Positions 51,277-62,339 of a DNA stretch of 64,000 nucleotides are shown piece by piece (positions within the stretch are counted from its first letter, which is position 1; every line of letters starts with the position of its first letter). The stretch comes from Polyodon spathula (lineage: Eukaryota; Chordata; Actinopteri; Acipenseriformes; Polyodontidae): NCBI RefSeq assembly GCF_017654505.1, contig NC_054537.1, positions 60,724,145 through 60,788,144 of the forward strand, in the 5' to 3' direction. The position numbers and the translations under genes are program-made. The notes below the pieces were generated by a model. The model saw only the letters and a list, made by a program, of their open reading frames with translations. It made no database searches and was not told the DNA's origin.

Positions 51277-52844
51277 TTGAAATTTTGTTCTGTTCGATAT
51301 TTTATTTTAAAACACTTAAACTCAAAATCAATTAATGTAAGGTGACATTGGTTTCATGTTGGGAAATATTTTTAAGAAAAATAAAAAAAACTGACGAACT
51401 GCAATTCAGTATTTCAACAGTTGTTCAACCCCCACACAAGTATTCAACCCCCACACATTAATATTTGGTAGAGTCACCTTTCGCTGCAATAACAGCTTTA
51501 AATCTTTTGGGGTAAGTACGTACCAGCTTTGCACACAGTGTCGGAGTGATTTTGGCCCATTCTTCTTGGCAGATTTGCTCCAGGTTGTTCAGGTTGGTTG
51601 GACGACGCTTGTGAACCACAATTTTCAAATAGTGCCACAGATTCTCAATGGGATAGAGATCAGGACTTTGACTGGGCCACTGTAGGACATTCACCTTTTT
51701 GTTCTTGAGCCATTCCAGTGTTGCTTTGGCCTTGTGCTTGGGATTATTGTCCTGCTGAAAGGTGAATTTCCTTCCAACTTCAGTTTTTTAGTGGACTGAA
51801 GCAGATTCTCTTGCAGTATTTTTCTGTATTTTGCTCCATCCATTCTTCCTTTAATTGTAAAAAGATGCCCAGACCCTGCTGATGAGAAGCATCCCCACAG
51901 CATGATGCTGCCACCACCATACTTCACTGTAGGGATGGTGTGTCTTGAGGCATGGGCAGTGTTAGGTTTGCGCCACACATAGCACTTTGAGTTTTGGCCA
52001 AAAAGCTCTATCTTGGTCTCATCTGACCACAAAACCTTTTCCCACATCGCAGCTGGGTCACTCTCATGTTTTCTTGCAAACACCAGACGTGCTATCAGAT
52101 GGTACTTTTTGAGTAACGGCTTCTTTCTTGCCACCCTCCCATACAGGCCAGTGTTATGCAGAGCTCTTGATATGGTTGACTGGTGCACCATTACTCCACT
52201 CCCAGCCACTGAACTCTGTAGCTCCTTCAAAGTGATTGTTGGCCTCTCTGTGGCTTCTCTCACAAGTCTTCTTCTTGTTTGAGCGCTGAGTTTTGAGGGA
52301 CGGCCTTTTCTTGGCAGTACCTGGGTGGTGTGATGCAGCTTCCACTTCCTGATTATTGATCCAACTGTGCTCACTGGGATATCCAAACACTTGGATATTA
52401 TTTTGTACCCTTTCCCTAATCTATGCATTTGTATTACTTTATCTCTAACTTCTGTAGAATGCTCTTTGGTCTTCATTTTCCTTCAGATTCACAGCCTTAC
52501 CAATGATCCTTCAACAGTGGGGTTTTTATCCAGAAAATGTGACAGCAACTTTAATGGTTCACAGGTGGAGGCCAATGGTAAGGTAATTGTGTCCTCGTTA
52601 GGGCAATTTCTTTCATCGGTGCAAACTGGGAGCTTCCACAGCACAGGAGTTGAATACTTATGCAAGCAAGATATTTCAGTTTTTTATTTTTCTTAAAAAC
52701 ATTTCCCAACATAAAACCAATGTCACCTTACAATAATTGATTCTGAGTTTCAGTGTTTAAAAATAAAATATCAAACAGAACAAAATTTCAATTCAGTAAT
52801 AGGAGAGAATTGGTTAGGGGTCTGAATACTTCTGCAAGGCACTG
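51277..52844 (-). mobile_element. Tc1-like transposon C, left terminus truncated
   Basis: Long inverted repeats of more than 150 bp: TAAGGTGACATTGGTTTCAT near 51340 mirrors the complement of ATAAAACCAATGTCACCTTA near 52715, and TTTTGTTCTGTT occurs in both arms. The right end is complete (complement CAGTGCCTTGCAGAAGTATT, ending at 52844). The left arm starts about 55 bp inside the expected end, so the left terminus is missing. On the right a (TA)n array follows, fitting insertion into TA-rich DNA. The transposase is on the minus strand. Confidence 0.92.
51458..52476 (-). pseudogene. Tc1-like DD34E transposase, nearly intact, one frameshift
   Basis: Reading from the ATG at 52476, the N-terminal paired-like helix-turn-helix (MKTKEHSTEVRDKVIQMHRL, ISKCLDIPVSTVGSIIRKW) and the GRPSK linker are open. 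So are the second helix-turn-helix (STISRALHNTGLYGRVARKK) and the first catalytic region ([13 protein letters not shown], then [17 protein letters not shown]). Around 51765-51782, just before the QQDN block, a single-base frameshift moves the rest to another frame. That frame continues through the second Asp and the [15 protein letters not shown]lu motif to a stop at 51458. Total length (about 340 residues) is normal for Tc1 transposases. It is the least decayed coding sequence in the window but not functional as written. Confidence 0.95.
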
Positions 52845-52848
52845 TGTG

Positions 52849-52852
<4 letters not shown>

Positions 52853-52925
<73 letters not shown>
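52853..52925. repeat. (TA)n microsatellite, about 73 bp
   Basis: A perfect TA array abutting the right end of Tc1 element C. TA is the Tc1 target, so the array probably pre-dated or grew from the insertion site. Confidence 0.98.
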
Positions 52926-52930
<5 letters not shown>

Positions 52931-53089
52931 CATTTGCAAGTAGTATAGCAGTAAAGTTACAGTTTTTAACAAGTAACGAGATGAACAAGATTTTGTAAAT
53001 AATGATTATGTATTATCCCTACTGTATTGAAAGCTTTCATCTGATTTTGCAAACTATCATAAAGAGCTTGATCCTTTCATTTAATATAT

Positions 53090-53565
53090 TGTAACGTTTT
53101 CATGTTTAGGAAGTAGTGCTCATGGAGACGGTGTTGAATTCTCAAAATGTTTGTCCCTGTAAGGGTATGGAATTCACGGTACCAAAATAATAACCCTACG
53201 TTTTAGTCTTGGCACTTTCACTGCATATTCTCTCCGTTCACAGCTCACACGCTCGCTCAGTTGCACCCACAGTTTCTCATTCAAGTTCAGCGCTGGCCTG
53301 TCCCCAGTCCCCAGCTCATGCAGCCTATATATAACCTCTCGTTGTTTCCCGCCACTGTCCAGCTCATCAACCAGTCACATCCATGCTCTGCAACCCGCCA
53401 AAACAGCAACACTCATTCTCCCCACTCATTCACTCACTGCCCCTTGACATGCTAAGTAACGACGTGACCCATTCCCCTTACAATATATGTAGCCTATAAA
53501 AGACAAATGAAACAAACTGAACAGACAGCAAGTCCTGCAACAAAGCAATTGTCCGGGTCTTTACA
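53090..53565 (+). mobile_element. Candidate solo LTR
   Basis: The segment begins TGTAACGTTTTCATG, preceded by ATATAT (53084-53089). It can end at TTACA in two places, 53482 or 53565, and each is followed by ATATAT. Internal TATA-like motifs (CTATATATAACC near 53325 and TATAAAAG at 53495-53502) could be LTR promoters. Termini TGTAA...TTACA are inverted, as in many Ty3/Gypsy LTRs. The AT-only duplication is weak evidence and no coding sequence is present, so other repeat types are possible. Confidence 0.5.
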
Positions 53566-53569
53566 ATAT

Positions 53570-54060
53570 ATTTTTTAATTTGAAAGTAAAAATATATGAA
53601 AACATTTTGACCTTTATGTACAAAAATCTTTGCTAATATACAATTGAAAAAGAACTGTTGAGTATTTATTTTCGTTTCAGACAGTATTAAATGTCAGTGT
53701 TTATATCTGATAGTGAAAAATAAATAAATATCTATGTATTGATTTATGTATTAATTTATTTCAATATTTATTAATGTGTTTTTTTATGTTTTACTTTTAC
53801 CAAATATATAGGCTATCCTTAAGCACAGCTAATTCTCAGAAATTAACCTTCCTTTTTGTCCAATAGGGACCACAAATAGCGTTACTATCATCAACCAGTA
53901 TTGAGAGAAAACATACTTCTTGCCAATATGTTTTTTCAAAGTCTTGTCATACCCCAAAAAATCTTAAAGTTAAATTATTGTTGTTAATAAAAAATATCAC
54001 CTTAGTAAAATTATAATATCAGTATACCAAAACACCATTTCGAAAAAAGGCAATCCCTTG
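53570..54060. other. No recognisable gene
   Basis: AT-rich DNA between two LTR-type insertions; TTTATGTATT-type repeats near 53730-53780. Confidence 0.5.
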
Positions 54061-54063
54061 GGG

Positions 54064-54220
54064 AGTGGCCACCTGCAAAAAAAAAAAAGAGCCAGAAATC
54101 CTCTGTGTGTTGTTGTATAGTTTAGAAAGTTCAGTGAAGCATTTGCCCTGCCTGGACAGTTTTTGTTGTGTTTTGTTAAAATCTTTATTCTGGCCCTTTG
54201 GCCCTTTTGCCCCTTTGCGA
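54064..54220 (+). repeat. 5' LTR (truncated) of the LTR retrotransposon
   Basis: Matches the first ~165 bp of the 3' LTR with a poly-A expansion at 54077-54089. Similarity ends after the GGCCCTTT/GGCCCCTTTG stretch, so the distal part of this LTR is deleted. Confidence 0.85.
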
Positions 54221-54356
54221 GGATTGGCACATATCACCCGGCCACCGCCCCATATGACAGGAGAAGGAACTGCCAGAGACAGACCTCTTTGCCTTCTAAG
54301 ATACCTGGTATTGTGGTTTTGATGCCCTCCTTGCTGGCTTGGAGGACCAAGGTGGG

Positions 54357-54401
54357 TGCCTGGCCTGTGGAGAGTTTGGGTGTTATGCGGAGGAGCTGCC
54401 G
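54357..54401 (+). pseudogene. gag zinc-knuckle remnant
   Basis: The frame reads CLACGEFGCYAEELP, matching the retroelement CCHC knuckle (C-x2-C-x4-H-x4-C) except that His is Cys and the last Cys is Leu. Gag knuckles bind the element's RNA. The two changed ligands and the short surrounding frame show decay. It lies in the interior of the LTR element in the same orientation as the LTRs. Confidence 0.55.
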
Positions 54402-54499
54402 AGCTGCCGACAGCCCGGAAGATCAGGAAGGGGAGGAGCAGCTAGTCTAGGAGGAAAACCAGGAAGGGAGGGCCAGAGAGGGAGCTGTTACCATCCCGG

Positions 54500-54589
54500 G
54501 TGACTAAGGGAGAGCCGCACCAGTCTCCAGTTACCGAGGGAGAGCTGCACCAGTCTCTAGTGACCAAGGGAGAGATGTACCAGTCTCCA
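54500..54589 (+). repeat. Three 30 bp tandem units inside the LTR element
   Basis: GTGACTAAGGGAGAG..CACCAGTCTCCA, with small changes, occurs three times head to tail at exactly 30 bp spacing, which would give a 10-residue repeat if translated. A looser AGAGGGAGACTACTGGCTGC repeat follows to about 54670. Confidence 0.9.
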
Positions 54590-55153
54590 GAACTAGAGAG
54601 AGAGACTACCTGCTGCTCCTGCCTCCACCACTAGAGGGAGACTACTGGCTGCTCCTGCCTCCAGTGGTAGAGGGAGAAGCCCCGCTAGCTTCAGCGCGAG
54701 AGAGAAAAGACCTGTTGTCTCCAGTGCAACAGGAAGATGTGCCATGAACGGTCAAATCTACAGGACAACCACCGAGCAAACCTCAACAGGTGCTGCACTT
54801 GCTGCTGAGGGGAGCTTGGTGAAAGCCAGTTGCACGTCCACGTCTGCTGTGTCCAGAGCCGCCGCCCACTGAGGGTCAGCTCCATCTGGCGCCTCCCGAG
54901 GGTCCACTCCAGCCTTCACCTCCCCAGGGTCTGCTGCCAGCCTTGCCCTTGCTGCCCTTACGTTCAGAGGATCAGCCTTTCCTCTGCCAGGATTGCCCCA
55001 GCTGGAGGAGCCAGCCTGTGCAATGTCAGCATGGCCACTGACAACATTCCAGCTGCCAGACTGACCACCAATAAAATTGCTGCCAGTGGCCCCTTGATGC
55101 CTCCACTCATGGACTACTACTATGGGCAAGCATTTTAGGACTTTAAAGGGGGG

Positions 55154-55427
55154 TGTGGCCATCTGCATAAAAGAGCCAGAAATCCTCTGTCTGGGAGAGG
55201 GAGTAAGTGAGTGTGTTTTTTTTTATCTGTGTGTTCCAATATAGTTTAAAAAGTTCAGTGAAGGCTCTGCACAATATGGACAGTTTTTGTTGTGTTTTGT
55301 TAAAACCTTTATTTTGGCCCTTGTGCACTTTTGTTTATGCCTTTATTGGTTTATTAAATGTGCGCTTTAGCGCTTAAACTGCAGCTTCCTTGCCTCTGAG
55401 TCTTTCTCTTGCTGTGACCCTGATACA
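55154..55427 (+). repeat. 3' LTR of the LTR retrotransposon
   Basis: Complete: TGTGGCC start after the polypurine tract, an ATTAAA polyadenylation-type signal near 55353, and a GATACA end followed by the TGGGG target duplication. Confidence 0.88.
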
Positions 55428-55432
55428 TGGGG

Positions 55433-57849
55433 CTTCTAATTGATTTGCAACAAAGAGACAGCTGTGTGCCCCACATGTCTGTGATTTGCATGTCCCTCCA
55501 GCATGGGGAAGGTCCAACCAGCCACAAACAGAATTGATTGAACTATAGTGCTGAGCCTCGAGGGAACCTCATTTCAGGGCTGTCATTGCCAATGATTGCA
55601 GCCCAGTGCACTCCAGGAGCACCCTCCCGCACCCCCTCCAACTCCTCAGCCACATCCCCTCCAGCATATCTGTCTGAGCTTCACACTTCATGCTCTGTCA
55701 AACTTGGCTTAGTTTAGGGGATAACAGGGGGCATTTAATAGCCCTAGATTAGTTTTCTTTTACTGTGTCTGTTTTCTGCCCACAAAGATACTGTTCATTC
55801 TGATTGATCACAAATTTTCCAAATAAATTGCTGTTGAATCATACCTTTTAGGCTAAGGTGGAGAAATTGCCTTATTCTTTGCATTCTTTGCATTGATTAT
55901 TTAATCTATTAATTATTTAATCTTGCATTATTTATTTATCTTGAATTATTGTTTTTTTTTTTTTTTAATGGAGAAGCACCTACTCACTGGTGTTTCAGTT
56001 TTTCAGGGAAGCGGATTAATAATAATAATACTCAAGCTATGTTGAGGCCACAGGGCTGCATAGTAACTTCTGGGTTTTAAGCAGTCACCAGGTTGTGAAA
56101 ACGGAAACAGAAAACAAGGCATAGTGAACCTAATCAACAACTAGCATACATTAGCTAAGATAACCAAGTTGCTTTTTAACTGTACCGGTACAGGTTTTTT
56201 TTTTTTTTACTATTTGGCTTTTAGACTTAAATGAAAATTACAGTATTACTGAAACCCCTTGAATGTTACTCTGAGTACCTTTGTATAGAAAAATATATCG
56301 AACTAGCAGAGATGGCATTACCATTCCCCTTGTAATTGAGATTGTATTGTGATTTCCTTATGTTTTGTTTTTCCATAATCTCATTGACAATCTGTCCATT
56401 AAACCAGGCTTTCAATTGATTTAATAGAGGGATATTTAGAGTATATGGCACCTCAAATGCAGCCAGGAGGAGAAATTCATTTCTCAGGCATTTCCAGGGT
56501 ATCATATCCTCTAATTTACTGGACTTACTTAGAGGCTCCATGTTGTTCATGTGAAAATTACTGGCTACAAGTGAACATGACAAGCCTGACTGAGTCAGAT
56601 GAGAATATGATTCATTGTCTGATTATTAAAGTAATTGTAGAGCTGACACAGAGCCATGGGTTTGGAAATACTGACAGGAAATTGCAGCTGTGAAAGCTGC
56701 AGGGTGGAAAAGGCATCCTTCTAGAAAATAAAAAAAAAGTCTATTTTAAGCTAACAAAAGTTGCCGATAAAGAGGAGGAAAATGTTAAATGAAATCGCAA
56801 AGCTGTGCTAAAAAGAAACTTAGATAAACAATTACGCAAAGGTTTGACAAGAAGGCTTTACCTATTAACCTCTATTTGAAAAGTATGTGACGATGCAGAA
56901 AAAGTGCTATATGGTACAGTGTGTGTAACATCTACCCCATTACTATTCATTTGTAAGTAAACAGTAGAGTTAAAGTAGTACCTACGAACACATGATATCC
57001 TGATAAGCTGGTCTGGATCCAATACATATCAACATTTAAATAAGAGTAGGAAGCATGTACAGGCAGTCACCCTGGCCTTTAATAATAACCTCATAGCTAA
57101 AATGCAATGGGAGTTTCTTTACAAATATGCAAATATGAGTTGCATTATGTTACAGCCAACTGCTTCATATACTGGAAGTACAGTAGCTCCAAGGAAACCA
57201 TTTACCTGTCATGTACTGAACAGGCAGCATAGCCTTACTTTGCTGGCACATTTTTCAGATCTAGTTCTGCCTACTGCCAGGTAAACTATTGGTTAATTAT
57301 GTCAGTAATCTGCAGTGCACTGTAATGTGACCCTGAGAAACAAAACAAGAGACGTGCTGACTAGAGACTGACATGCACCTCTTCCACTGTGTAACCTCCC
57401 TGATGTGAGACAGTCTTCCTTGAGTCTGAAATCACAGCATCTCCTCTCTTCACCTATAAGTTATTTATCAGTTGTTGTTTTTTTTTGGTTTTTTTTTCCT
57501 GAAATACAGAACAGTACATTTAGGAATTTTAATAGTGTTTGATCATCTACAATGTTTTTGTGTAACAGGTTCACTGGGTTCATGTTCCACCTCAATGTAC
57601 ATTTTCAGATGTTTCATTGTTACCCACAAAGTGCCATCATGCTTTCTATTGATCCCACGGGTGATTAAACATTAACTTGTGATGATAGATTTAATTAAGT
57701 AAGTTATTGCTTTGAGGAGCTTTGAATTAATAAAAAGTTTGTCAAGCCATTATTGTCACACCACTGATATAAATTTGCTACTGAAATATCAAAAACAAAT
57801 ATCCTTGGAACACCTACGTGCGTAGTATAAAAAATAAAACCTCAAAAGT
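55433..57849. other. No recognisable gene
   Basis: Includes T-runs near 55950 and 56202, and a 105-codon minus-strand frame (56266-56583) with no recognised domain. No element ends were identified. Confidence 0.5.
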
Positions 57850-57859
57850 GATTGGAATG

Positions 57860-58362
57860 GGGGGCTCCCGAGTGGCGCATCCCATGAAAGCACTCTGAGC
57901 AGATATGGAGATCGCAAGTTCAAAACCAGGGCTATGTCACTGTCAACCGTGACCGGGGGTTCATAGGGGGTGGCGCCCAATTGGCCGATCGCTGCCCAGG
58001 GGTAGGGAGGGCTAGGTCAGCCAGGATGTCCTCAGCTCACCGCGCACCAGCAACCCCTGTGGTCTGGCCGTGCGCCTGTAGGCTTGCCTGTAAGCTGCTT
58101 AGGGCTTCGTTGTCCTCCGACACTGTAGTTCTGAGGTGGCTGCATAGTTAGTCAGCAGTGTGTGAAGAAGCGGTAGATAGACAGCACACACTTCACAGGA
58201 CATCCTGTGTTCGTCTTCACCACTCCTGGGTCAGCGCAGGGGTGGTAGTGGTGAGCTGAGCCTAAAAATAATTGGACACTACTAAATTGGGGAGAAAATA
58301 ATAAAAAATAATAATTGGCAACAACCAATAAAATTTTTTAAAATAAATAAATAAATAAAAAC
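57860..58362 (+). mobile_element. ~500 bp SINE family, copy 3, full length with target duplication
   Basis: Starts GGGGGCTCCCGAGTGGCGCA, with a tRNA-like head (B box diverged to AGTTCAAAACC). The body carries ACTGTCAACCGTGACCGG, CACCAGCAACCCCTGTGG, TTGTCCTCCGACACTGTAG and GGTGAGCTGAGCCTAAAAAT, and ends in an AAATAAAT tail. Flanks GATTGGAATG (57850-57859) and GATTGGCATG (58363-58372) match at 9 of 10 positions, the target duplication of LINE-mediated insertion. It is the best-preserved of three copies in the window. Confidence 0.93.
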
Positions 58363-58374
58363 GATTGGCATGTA

Positions 58375-59735
58375 CATATTCTGTATGGTCTGAATGCTTC
58401 TGATGCTGCCTCGGGTCACTGCAGGTCCGCAGAGTTGATGCTGGGAATCAGGTTTAATCAAACACCTTGTTGTATAGGAATGTAGAACAAAGGCTGGCTG
58501 CTTGAGCATAATTCTAGGCTCCAGGCAATCTCTGCTGTAAGCAATCAAGCTGTCTTTCACTCATAGAAGCAATGGTTGATTAACAAGCCAAGCCACTCTT
58601 GGCTACAACATCTTATTAATATATTTTTTTGTCAGAAATTAACAGTTTCACAATGACTATCATGATAACTACTGAAATGACAGATAAATCAAATATAACT
58701 TAATCTAGTCTATAATGACCTGCTATGAACTGCTTATATAAAAGTATAATACAAAAACAACAATGTCACATTTATTAATACCATTGCTTCGCTGGCTTTT
58801 AGTCTTCATTAATGAAACCCAAGAATAATGTATTTGATTATTATGCAGAGCAATTCGTAATTGGCAGTGATAGATAATGTTCATCTGTTTTCATTTCACT
58901 AATCATTGTTGCAGATTAGACTTGAGCACTGGGGATCAAGAAATGGGGCTACAATTCCTGACAAACATGGATTTCTCAGTAACTTAAGCTGTTCTGTACT
59001 ATGTATTTACACACATTTATTAAAATTCCTGGTCACGCTCTCCATTACACCCACGCTGTGGGTGAAGAACCATAATACTTTGATCTCAATTAAAGGGGAA
59101 TAATGTAATAAAAGCTAATAAGACATAAGAAAATGTGAATGACTCAGTGATCGCTGCTCTATGACTGAGTGGAGGTGGGTGATTTGGATCCACCAATGTT
59201 TAGGATACTAAAATAGATCTCATGGTCTCGTGTGCATCATATGTCACAGGGCTGTATAAACTAAGCATTGTCTAAACAGCAGCTGACCTGACGTAAGCCG
59301 AGTTCTGGCAGAAAAGATGTAAGAACAGAGGTTAAAGAGTTGACGTGTTCTTACATGTGCTGTACCTAGTAGATTAGACTGAGCTTGAACAGCGTGCAGC
59401 CAATTAGAGTAAATAAACAGTTTTTGTTTTTGTTTTTTTTTCATACACACGATCCAGCTATCCAGGCTCCTCTGGTCTGGCCTACAAGCTAAGGAAATGT
59501 ACCAATATTCAGGCAAGGAGATTAAGGGTATTAGTCTGACTGATTGGTGTACTTACCAGGGTCACAAAACATAGTAATTCCTTAAATCAAGCAATCAGGG
59601 AGTAAGCAAGCTTGAGAGGGTACAAGTGGAGCTCATTAGACCTGTGTTTGTATAAACAGGTTTGATGGAATAGTCTTGATAGCAGAAACATGACCAAAAT
59701 ATAAGACCGATCTTTTTTTTGTAGCCCAGTTAGAG
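58375..59735. other. No recognisable gene
   Basis: AT-rich with short frames on both strands. No repeat ends or coding motifs were recognised. Confidence 0.5.
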
Positions 59736-59844
59736 AGCTATTGCCTTATACAGTATTCCCCCTTTATAAGTTGTCCCTTTACACTGTAGAACAAGTTATA
59801 AGGCAGTACGGTCATGGTGCCCATTTGCCCCATAATGCCATTAC

Positions 59845-60252
59845 CATTGAAATTAGACACCCTGAGCATAAAAATCAAAATGTGCATTTTTTTAAACACC
59901 GAGAAGAAGCAACAAAGAAAGCCAGGCTTGATGCAGATGGAAGTTTCCGACAGCAAATGTCCTCAGTTGTGGAGGCCTCTTAAGGCCTGCACACAGCAGA
60001 TGCAACACGATTTTTACTGGGGCGACACAACAGATTCGCTGTGAAAACACAGTGCATACCAGAAGCGATCACAGAAACGACACAACAGCTGGAAATTTGC
60101 CAGATCTTTCAGAATGATTACTAACAAACGCAATAGAAAATGGCTTATTATTACAGGTCAGGGAAATTAGGTACTGCAAGTAGGACCTTTACCTCAATTT
60201 TCAGTGACAGGGTGCACACCCCTTGTGTGCATTTTATTATTTATGTAGGTAT

Positions 60253-60299
<47 letters not shown>

Positions 60300-60314
60300 T
60301 ATTATTATTATTAT

Positions 60315-60354
<40 letters not shown>

Positions 60355-61836
60355 CATAGTAGTATATAAATATATTGTGTTTATGTGAAGACGGATGAAA
60401 GCCGTCTGACAAGATTATTTATTATTTAAGATGACGGCGAAAAGCAGTGCGTTTGTGTTTTGTATTATTATTGTAGAATACTGTGAAACGCAGGATGCGA
60501 GATTTCTGAAGATATCAAAGACCAAGTTGTGCATGAAATTAAACATTCTGTGTTTGGTATGTTCAGCCTGCAACTTGACGAAACTACTGATGTTATTAAC
60601 TGTGCGCAATTGATATCCTTCGTATAGTGTGTTAATGCTGGGGATATTAAGGATGAATTCCTAGTCTGAAAAACTTGAAACAACCATAAAAGCGCAGGAC
60701 ATTTTCAATAAGGTGAATTCCTTTCCCGAAAGCAATGGTATTAAGTGGAAAAATCTTTGTGGTGTATGTACCGATGACGGTCCAGCCATGATTAGTGCAC
60801 GGTCTGGCTTTCAGCAGAAAGTAGGATGCATGTCACCTAATGTGATTGTCACTCCATCGTCAAGTCCTAGCTGCAAAGACATTGCCAATGTGCATTAATT
60901 CTGTGATGGAATTAATGCTGTGATGGATGTTGTAATACAAACAGTGAAACGCATGAATTGAATAGTCGTCTCTTTCGAGAGCTCTGCAACAAAATGGGTG
61001 GTGAACACGAAGTTCTTCTTTACCACATTCAAGTCTGATGGCTTTCTAGGGGATGGGCATTAAAGCGTGTTTTTTTACTTCACGAAGAGATGTTTTTCCT
61101 GCAAAAAGAGAAGCAAGAGCTGATCAAAAATTTCAGTGACAAGAAATGGCTTCTCTGCTTGGCATATCTGGTGGATATCATTGATAGCCTTAATGGCCTC
61201 AACCTGACCCTTCAGGGAAAACGTTCAACACTAATAGACCTGACTAATAAAATCAGAGCCTTCCAGATGAAGTTGGATCTGTGGCACAGTAAGTTGGACA
61301 TAGACAGATATGGCATGTTTCCGACACTTTCCTCATTCAGCGAGGAGAAAGTCAACATTGACCGAGGCCTCAAGTCAGCTATCAGTGGACATATGAGAGC
61401 CCTTCACAAAGAGTTCTCAATCCTGGCACTACCAGAAGCGCTTCATTCTGTGGTGAAGAACCCTTTCGGTGTGATGGCTGAACAATTATCTACTGAGGAT
61501 ATTCACGCACAGGAACAGTTTATTGACATGATCAATGATGATGGTGTGAAAGCAAAATTCACAGAGCTGCCTTTAAACCAGTTCTGGTGTTCAGTTGCAA
61601 GTGAATACCCCCTAGTGGCTGAAATGGCCCTGAGGGTCCTTCTGCCATTTCCCACTACTTGCGAAGGTGAGAGTGGATTCTTCAGCCTTCTCACAATAAA
61701 GACAAAATCCCAAAACCGGCTCGATGTGAAGGATGACATAAGATGCGCACTTTCAATCACAGCGCCAAGAACACAACTTCTTGTGTCAAAGAACCAATGT
61801 TGTAGACAATACTATAAAGGGTATGAATACTTTTGA
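59845..61836 (+). pseudogene. hAT transposase remnant, ZBED5-like
   Basis: The protein family (hAT transposases and domesticated ZBED5/FAM200-type genes) has a BED finger, an RNase H-like core and a C-terminal dimerisation segment. Seen here in order: IRHPEHKNQNVHFFKHREEA (end of the BED region, 59850-59985); about 490 bp of unrelated sequence with a microsatellite; a frameshifted NTVKRRMRD and IKDQVVHEIKHS stretch; then FSLQLDETTDV (first catalytic Asp, 60577). After further stops come LCGVCTDDGPAM (second Asp, near 60773) and, in a 248-codon open frame from 61090, LSLAYLVD-like, RGLKSAISGHMRAL and ALRVLLPFPTTCEGESGFFS (Glu region, near 61669) with KTKSQNRL. The catalytic signatures survive but many frameshifts and stops make it inactive. 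Confidence 0.88.
60256..60354. repeat. Compound (TTA)n-(TAG)n microsatellite inside the hAT remnant
   Basis: A TTA array (60256-60316, with one interruption) switches directly to a TAG array (60315-60354). It lies in the ~490 bp segment separating the BED end from the transposase core. Confidence 0.97.
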
Positions 61837-61839
61837 ATT

Positions 61840-62335
61840 AGCATTTTTTAAGTTTTTTTATTGCTATTATTACTAAGAATAGAAACATGCTATAATTAAG
61901 TTTATTTTATATTAATATACAACAAGCCATATATATATATATATACCAATCATGGTCAGTCTCGTAAGCAAACAGCACACACTAAAGTGTTATTTAACGA
62001 TTGGACAACATTCACAAGTACACGGATCACGACTCGATCACACTCCCCCCACCCCACAGGTGCACTCGCTCCCTCCTAAAGTTACCTTCATTGCCGAAGA
62101 GACAATGCTATAGTTCTGATGCGATCTGGTATTTGCCGCAAGGCTGATCATGAGGAGTGAATTTCTGGGCCAGGCGCCGGCAGCCTGTAGCTGGCCCCGG
62201 GAAGTTGTGTACATGGTCTGCTACCAGAAGTGGCCTGGCTCCCACCCCCCTGGTTGTACTGACAGGCTCTCCCAAGATGCGTCCACCAAGTTGCGGGCAC
62301 GGTGGTAATGTTACCAGCTGCTTCTGTGTCCTCCG
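61840..62335. other. No recognisable gene
   Basis: Includes a short AT array at 61931-61944 and a C-run near 62045-62055. The right end of the hAT element may lie here but no terminal repeat was identified. Confidence 0.4.
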
Positions 62336-62339
62336 TGCT

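Larger units (their letters stand above)
54064..55427 (+). mobile_element. Deleted LTR retrotransposon, about 1.36 kb, with target duplication
   Basis: Two direct copies of one sequence flank the element. They share GAGCCAGAAATCCTCTGT, AGTTCAGTGAAG and GGACAGTTTTTGTTGTGTTT. The 3' LTR is 55154-55427, TGTGGCC...GATACA (274 bp), preceded by a polypurine tract AAAGGGGGG. The 5' LTR starts at 54064 (first base changed from T to A) and is recognisable for about 155 bp before a deletion removes its end and the primer-binding site. TGGGG lies on both sides (54059-54063 and 55428-55432), a perfect 5 bp target duplication. The interior keeps a gag zinc-knuckle remnant but no protease, reverse transcriptase or integrase. 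Confidence 0.88.

Noticed and set aside
54758..55168. 136-codon minus-strand frame in the LTR element
   Set aside because: Opposite to the orientation given by the polypurine tract, LTRs and zinc knuckle; no recognised domain.
55166..55173. CATAAAAG as a TATA box of the 3' LTR
   Set aside because: It lies only about 12 bp from the LTR start, too close to leave a normal promoter region.
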